Positions 4,674 through 7,520 of a stretch of 7,520 nt of DNA are shown one piece after another; positions within the stretch are counted from its first letter, which is position 1; each line of letters starts with the position of its first letter. The DNA lies in contig JBDSJC010000302.1 in the NCBI GenBank assembly GCA_039917655.1, positions 1 through 7,520 on the forward strand, written 5' to 3'. The position numbers and the translations under genes are program-made. Source of the DNA: PNKC01 sp039917655. GTDB lineage: Bacteria; Chloroflexota; Dehalococcoidia; Tepidiformales; Tepidiformaceae. Under the pieces are notes generated by a model. The model was not told where the DNA came from, did no database searches, and saw nothing but the letters and a program-made list of their open reading frames with translations.

Positions 4674-7520
4674 TTGGCCGAGACCCCCCACGAGCGAGGC
4701 GCGCCCTCCCGCCGTTTAGCTGCTGTGCTCACCCGGACATGGGAGACCGTCCCTGGCTGGAAAGTCGCGCTTGGCCTGATCCTCCTCCTTGGGCTCGCCC
4801 TGCGAATGCACGGCATTAACTGGGACCAGCCGAGCGGCGCCCAGGCCCCGCTCCAGATGCACCCCGACGAGCGCTTCCTCTCGCTCGTCTCTGACCGGCT
4901 CGATTGGCCTGACAGCATCGGCGGTTACTTCGATACCGCCGCCAGCCCGCTCAACCCCTACAACGACCCCGAAACCCACTCCTACGTCTATGGCACCTTC
5001 CCGCTCTTCTTGGCCAAGGGCGCGGCCACCATGGCCGGATACCTCCCGGACAGCCTCCTCGGCATCGATATGCCAGACGAATACGCTGACCGTGCCGGCC
5101 CCGGAAACTCCTACGACATAGACATCCTCTGGGGCCGGCGCATCACGGCCCTTTTCGATACGGCAACCATCGCCGTCGTCTTCGCGCTCGGCTGGACGCT
5201 GTTTTCGCGCAAAGCCGGGCTGCTCGGCGCTCTGCTCTACGCGCTCGCCGTGCTGCCCACGCAGCTAGCGCACTTCTGGACGATGGACCCGTACGTCACC
5301 TTCTTCGGCGCCGCCTCCCTGTTGATCGCCGCGCGGACGCTGCGCGATGAGCGCAACGTGGGACGGCCAGCGATGCGCCAGGTGTTGCTCTTCTCGTTGC
5401 TGGGCCTCTGCGTGGGACTCGGGCTGGCCAGTAAGGTGACCGCGTGGCCGCTCGCCCTCGCACCCGTACTGGCCATCGCCATGCGCATCGCCATCCGCGA
5501 CGTGCCGCGCTTTGGCCTGCGCTGGCGCGGCGAACGCCCCTCGCTGCACGGCCACTGGACCAGCGACGTGTCGTTCCTCTGCCTTTCGATGGCAGTCGCG
5601 ATGATCGTCTTCCGCATCGCCCAGCCGTACGCCTTCGCCGGGCCGAACTTCTGGGACATGAGCCTGAATCCCACCTGGCGCACGGACATCGAGCGCGAGA
5701 TCGACTTCCAGAACGGCAACGTGGATTACCCACCGTTCGTCCAGTTCGCCGGACGAAGCCCGTTCCTCACCCCGCTCAAAAACCTCGTGGTCTGGGGGCT
5801 TGGCCCAGCGCTGGGCGTGGCCGCAATCGCTTCGATGATCGGCGCTGGCGTGGTGCTCTTCCGCCGTCGCGAACTCACTTTCCTTATGCCGCTCGCCTTC
5901 GCGGGAGCCGTCTTCGCCTTCCAAGGGCCGCGTTTCGTCGCCTTCATGCGCTACTTTCAGCCGATCTACCCGGTGCTCTGTCTGATGGCCGCGTGGGGTC
6001 TCCTCGAACTCTGGCGGCGCCGCGCCTCCCTCCCCGCGCCCCCTTCATGGCTCCCGTCACGTCTCCGGCCATCCCCGCCCGCACTGTCATTCGTGGCCGC
6101 CGCCGCGGTGCTGGCGGTGGTCAGCGCTTCGGCGTTTTGGGCGCTCGCTTTCCAATCGATCTATAGCCAGGATCACCCTCGCATCGCCGCCAGCGAATGG
6201 CTCTACGCCAACGCCCTCCCCGGCTCCCGCATCACAGGCGAAATCTGGGACGACACGCTCCCGTACGCGCTCCCCGATAAGCCCAACGGCCGGTTCAAAC
6301 TCATCGAGACGGAGCCATACGCCACCGACTCACTTCAGAAAATCGACGAACTGGTCTATGGCCGCCCGGTAGACAAGGGCGAGGGTGGCCTGATCAACGC
6401 CGACTACGTGGCGATCGCTTCGAATCGAGTCAAAGACTCGATCGTTCGCCTGCCCGCTGAGTACCCGGCGACCATTCGCTACTACGAACTGCTCGAATCC
6501 GGCGAGCTCGGGTTCAAGCGCGTGGCGCACTTCGAATCGCGCCCGACGTTTCTCGGCATCTCGATCAACGATGCCTCAGCCGAGGAGTCGTTCACCGTTT
6601 ACGACCACCCCGAGGTCACGATCTACCAGAAGACCCTGAACTTTTCCGCCCAGCGTGCCGCCGCGCTCCTAAACCAAGCTCAGCCCGAACGAGCCGTGAA
6701 CCTCCTCCCGCGGCAGGGCCGCACGAACGGCCTCCAGTTCACGCCCGAAGAGGCTCGGGTCCAGCAGTCCGGCGGCACGTTCACGGATGTCTTCGACGCC
6801 AACGGCCTGGCCAGCCACGTTCCCTGGTTCTGGTGGCTCCTCTTCCTCGAGTTGGCCGCGGTCGCCGCCTTCCCCTGGGTGTCATGGCTCTTTCGCGCGC
6901 TTCCAGATCGCGGCTACGGCCTCTCGAAGCTGCTCGGGCTGAGCGCTGTTGTCCTGCCTACCTGGGCGCTTGTTGCCTGGGGTGGGCCTCACTTCTCAGG
7001 CGGGCTGGTGTGGGCCGTGTTCGCCGTGACTGTCGCCGGCGGAAGCGTGCTCGGATTCCGCCGCCGGTCGGCCCTGCGCGAGGAGTTTCGTGAACACTGG
7101 CACTCGTGGCTGGCGATGGAGATCGCCTTCCTCGGCGCCTTCGCTGTCTTCCTCCTCCTGCGCTACTTCAACCCGGACCTCTGGTACCACCCGCAGGGCG
7201 GCGAAAAGCCGATGGAGATCGCCTACCTCACGGCCGTCGCCAGGTCCACAACGATGCCGCCGTACGACCCCTGGTTCGCTGGCGGTTCGATGAACTACTA
7301 CTACATGGGCTGGTTCTTCCTCGCGGTGCCCATTCGCGCCCTCAAACTGCTCCCAGAAGTCGCCTTCAATCTCGGCATCCCAACGTTCGCCGCACTCGGC
7401 GTCAGCGTCGCCTTCTCCACCGCGCACAATCTCGTTGGCCTTGCCTCGAAGGGGCAAACTCGCGTCAGCGATGCCGCCCCATGCAACTGGCGCCGTCCAG
7501 CCATTGCGGCTGGCGTCTTC
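4674..7520 (+). CDS. GT-C glycosyltransferase fused to DUF2298 (YYY) domain, 3'-partial
   Basis: An uninterrupted frame of 949 codons running off the right edge. Residues 1-28 are cytoplasmic-like and a first span lies at about 30-44. HPDE (63-66), after the first span, is the acidic loop motif typical of GT39/PMT-like GT-C enzymes, which use polyprenyl-phosphate sugars. About ten hydrophobic segments run to about residue 497. A soluble region (about 500-700) follows, including VYDHPEVTIY near 642-651, a usual closing motif of this type. New membrane spans begin at about 717, and the DUF2298 (Chlor_Arch_YYY) signature appears: NPDLW (833-837), GGEKPM (842-847), DPWF, then NYYYMGWF with Tyr875-877. 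The likely role is sugar transfer or glycan handling at the membrane; DUF2298 chemistry is unknown to me. TTG is chosen for its GGGGAGG. The C terminus is missing, so further YYY or TPR modules may follow. Confidence 0.85.
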   Translation, partial: MAETPHERGAPSRRLAAVLTRTWETVPGWKVALGLILLLGLALRMHGINWDQPSGAQAPLQMHPDERFLSLVSDRLDWPDSIGGYFDTAASPLNPYNDPETHSYVYGTFPLFLAKGAATMAGYLPDSLLGIDMPDEYADRAGPGNSYDIDILWGRRITALFDTATIAVVFALGWTLFSRKAGLLGALLYALAVLPTQLAHFWTMDPYVTFFGAASLLIAARTLRDERNVGRPAMRQVLLFSLLGLCVGLGLASKVTAWPLALAPVLAIAMRIAIRDVPRFGLRWRGERPSLHGHWTSDVSFLCLSMAVAMIVFRIAQPYAFAGPNFWDMSLNPTWRTDIEREIDFQNGNVDYPPFVQFAGRSPFLTPLKNLVVWGLGPALGVAAIASMIGAGVVLFRRRELTFLMPLAFAGAVFAFQGPRFVAFMRYFQPIYPVLCLMAAWGLLELWRRRASLPAPPSWLPSRLRPSPPALSFVAAAAVLAVVSASAFWALAFQSIYSQDHPRIAASEWLYANALPGSRITGEIWDDTLPYALPDKPNGRFKLIETEPYATDSLQKIDELVYGRPVDKGEGGLINADYVAIASNRVKDSIVRLPAEYPATIRYYELLESGELGFKRVAHFESRPTFLGISINDASAEESFTVYDHPEVTIYQKTLNFSAQRAAALLNQAQPERAVNLLPRQGRTNGLQFTPEEARVQQSGGTFTDVFDANGLASHVPWFWWLLFLELAAVAAFPWVSWLFRALPDRGYGLSKLLGLSAVVLPTWALVAWGGPHFSGGLVWAVFAVTVAGGSVLGFRRRSALREEFREHWHSWLAMEIAFLGAFAVFLLLRYFNPDLWYHPQGGEKPMEIAYLTAVARSTTMPPYDPWFAGGSMNYYYMGWFFLAVPIRALKLLPEVAFNLGIPTFAALGVSVAFSTAHNLVGLASKGQTRVSDAAPCNWRRPAIAAGVF

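Noticed and set aside
3513..4691. 392-codon open frame on the minus strand opposite gap
   Set aside because: It is antisense to a fully conserved GAPDH, rich in Asp, Val and Gly as expected from the complement of GC-rich coding DNA, and has no recognisable domain. It is a codon-bias shadow.
5265..5924. Minus-strand frame of 219 codons opposite the glycosyltransferase, with His/Glu/Arg-rich sequence
   Set aside because: Antisense to a continuous membrane-protein frame; the composition mirrors Leu/Ala/Phe codons on the other strand, and no motif is present.
5444..6166. 240-codon plus-strand frame, Arg/Pro-rich, inside the glycosyltransferase gene
   Set aside because: Out-of-frame reading of the GT-C gene; the real frame shows a continuous series of membrane spans here.
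1..7520. Mobile element, CRISPR array, toxin-antitoxin or phage-defence system
   Set aside because: No spaced direct repeats, transposase or integrase motifs, or terminal inverted repeats were seen. Every gene of good size fits a housekeeping or envelope family. The tRNA could serve as an attachment site, but no partial repeat of its 3' end was noticed in the window.

Overview
The window is GC-rich and densely coded, with the look of a chromosomal segment from a bacterium. The best guess for lineage is Chloroflexota. This rests mainly on the last gene, a glycosyltransferase fused to a DUF2298 ('Chlor_Arch_YYY') membrane domain, a family known mostly from Chloroflexota and archaea. GTG and TTG starts and possible leaderless initiation fit a GC-rich genome. 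The lineage is an inference; no 16S or other strong marker is present.

Layout, left to right: (1) a tRNA-Ala(CGC) gene at 19-94, then infA (translation initiation factor IF-1) at 242-460 on the plus strand. (2) A convergent gap (461-596) with two adjacent perfect stem-loops. (3) A minus-strand CapA-family lipoprotein (597-1733). (4) A divergent promoter region (1734-1886). (5) A tight plus-strand pair: a MocA/MobA-like nucleotidyltransferase (1887-2486) and, 2 bases later, a HAD-like hydrolase (2489-3163) whose later catalytic motifs are degraded. (6) A 44-residue zinc-ribbon protein on the minus strand (3160-3294), whose stop codon overlaps the HAD stop. (7) A roughly 240-base leader region with a 14-bp palindrome, then gap (glyceraldehyde-3-phosphate dehydrogenase, 3537-4553). 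(8) A very long open frame from a TTG start at 4674 running off the right edge (949 codons visible), encoding a multi-span GT-C glycosyltransferase fused to a DUF2298 domain.

The genes do not form one pathway. tRNA-Ala and infA belong to translation, gap to central carbon metabolism, and CapA plus the GT-C/DUF2298 protein to the cell envelope. The nucleotidyltransferase and HAD protein are probably one transcription unit, but no molybdenum-cofactor genes are nearby to fix the substrate. I see no mobile element, CRISPR array, phage gene or defence system. The most interesting items are the small zinc-ribbon gene, the GT-C/DUF2298 fusion, the HAD protein lacking its usual motif III and IV residues, and the mixed cofactor-site residues in GAPDH.
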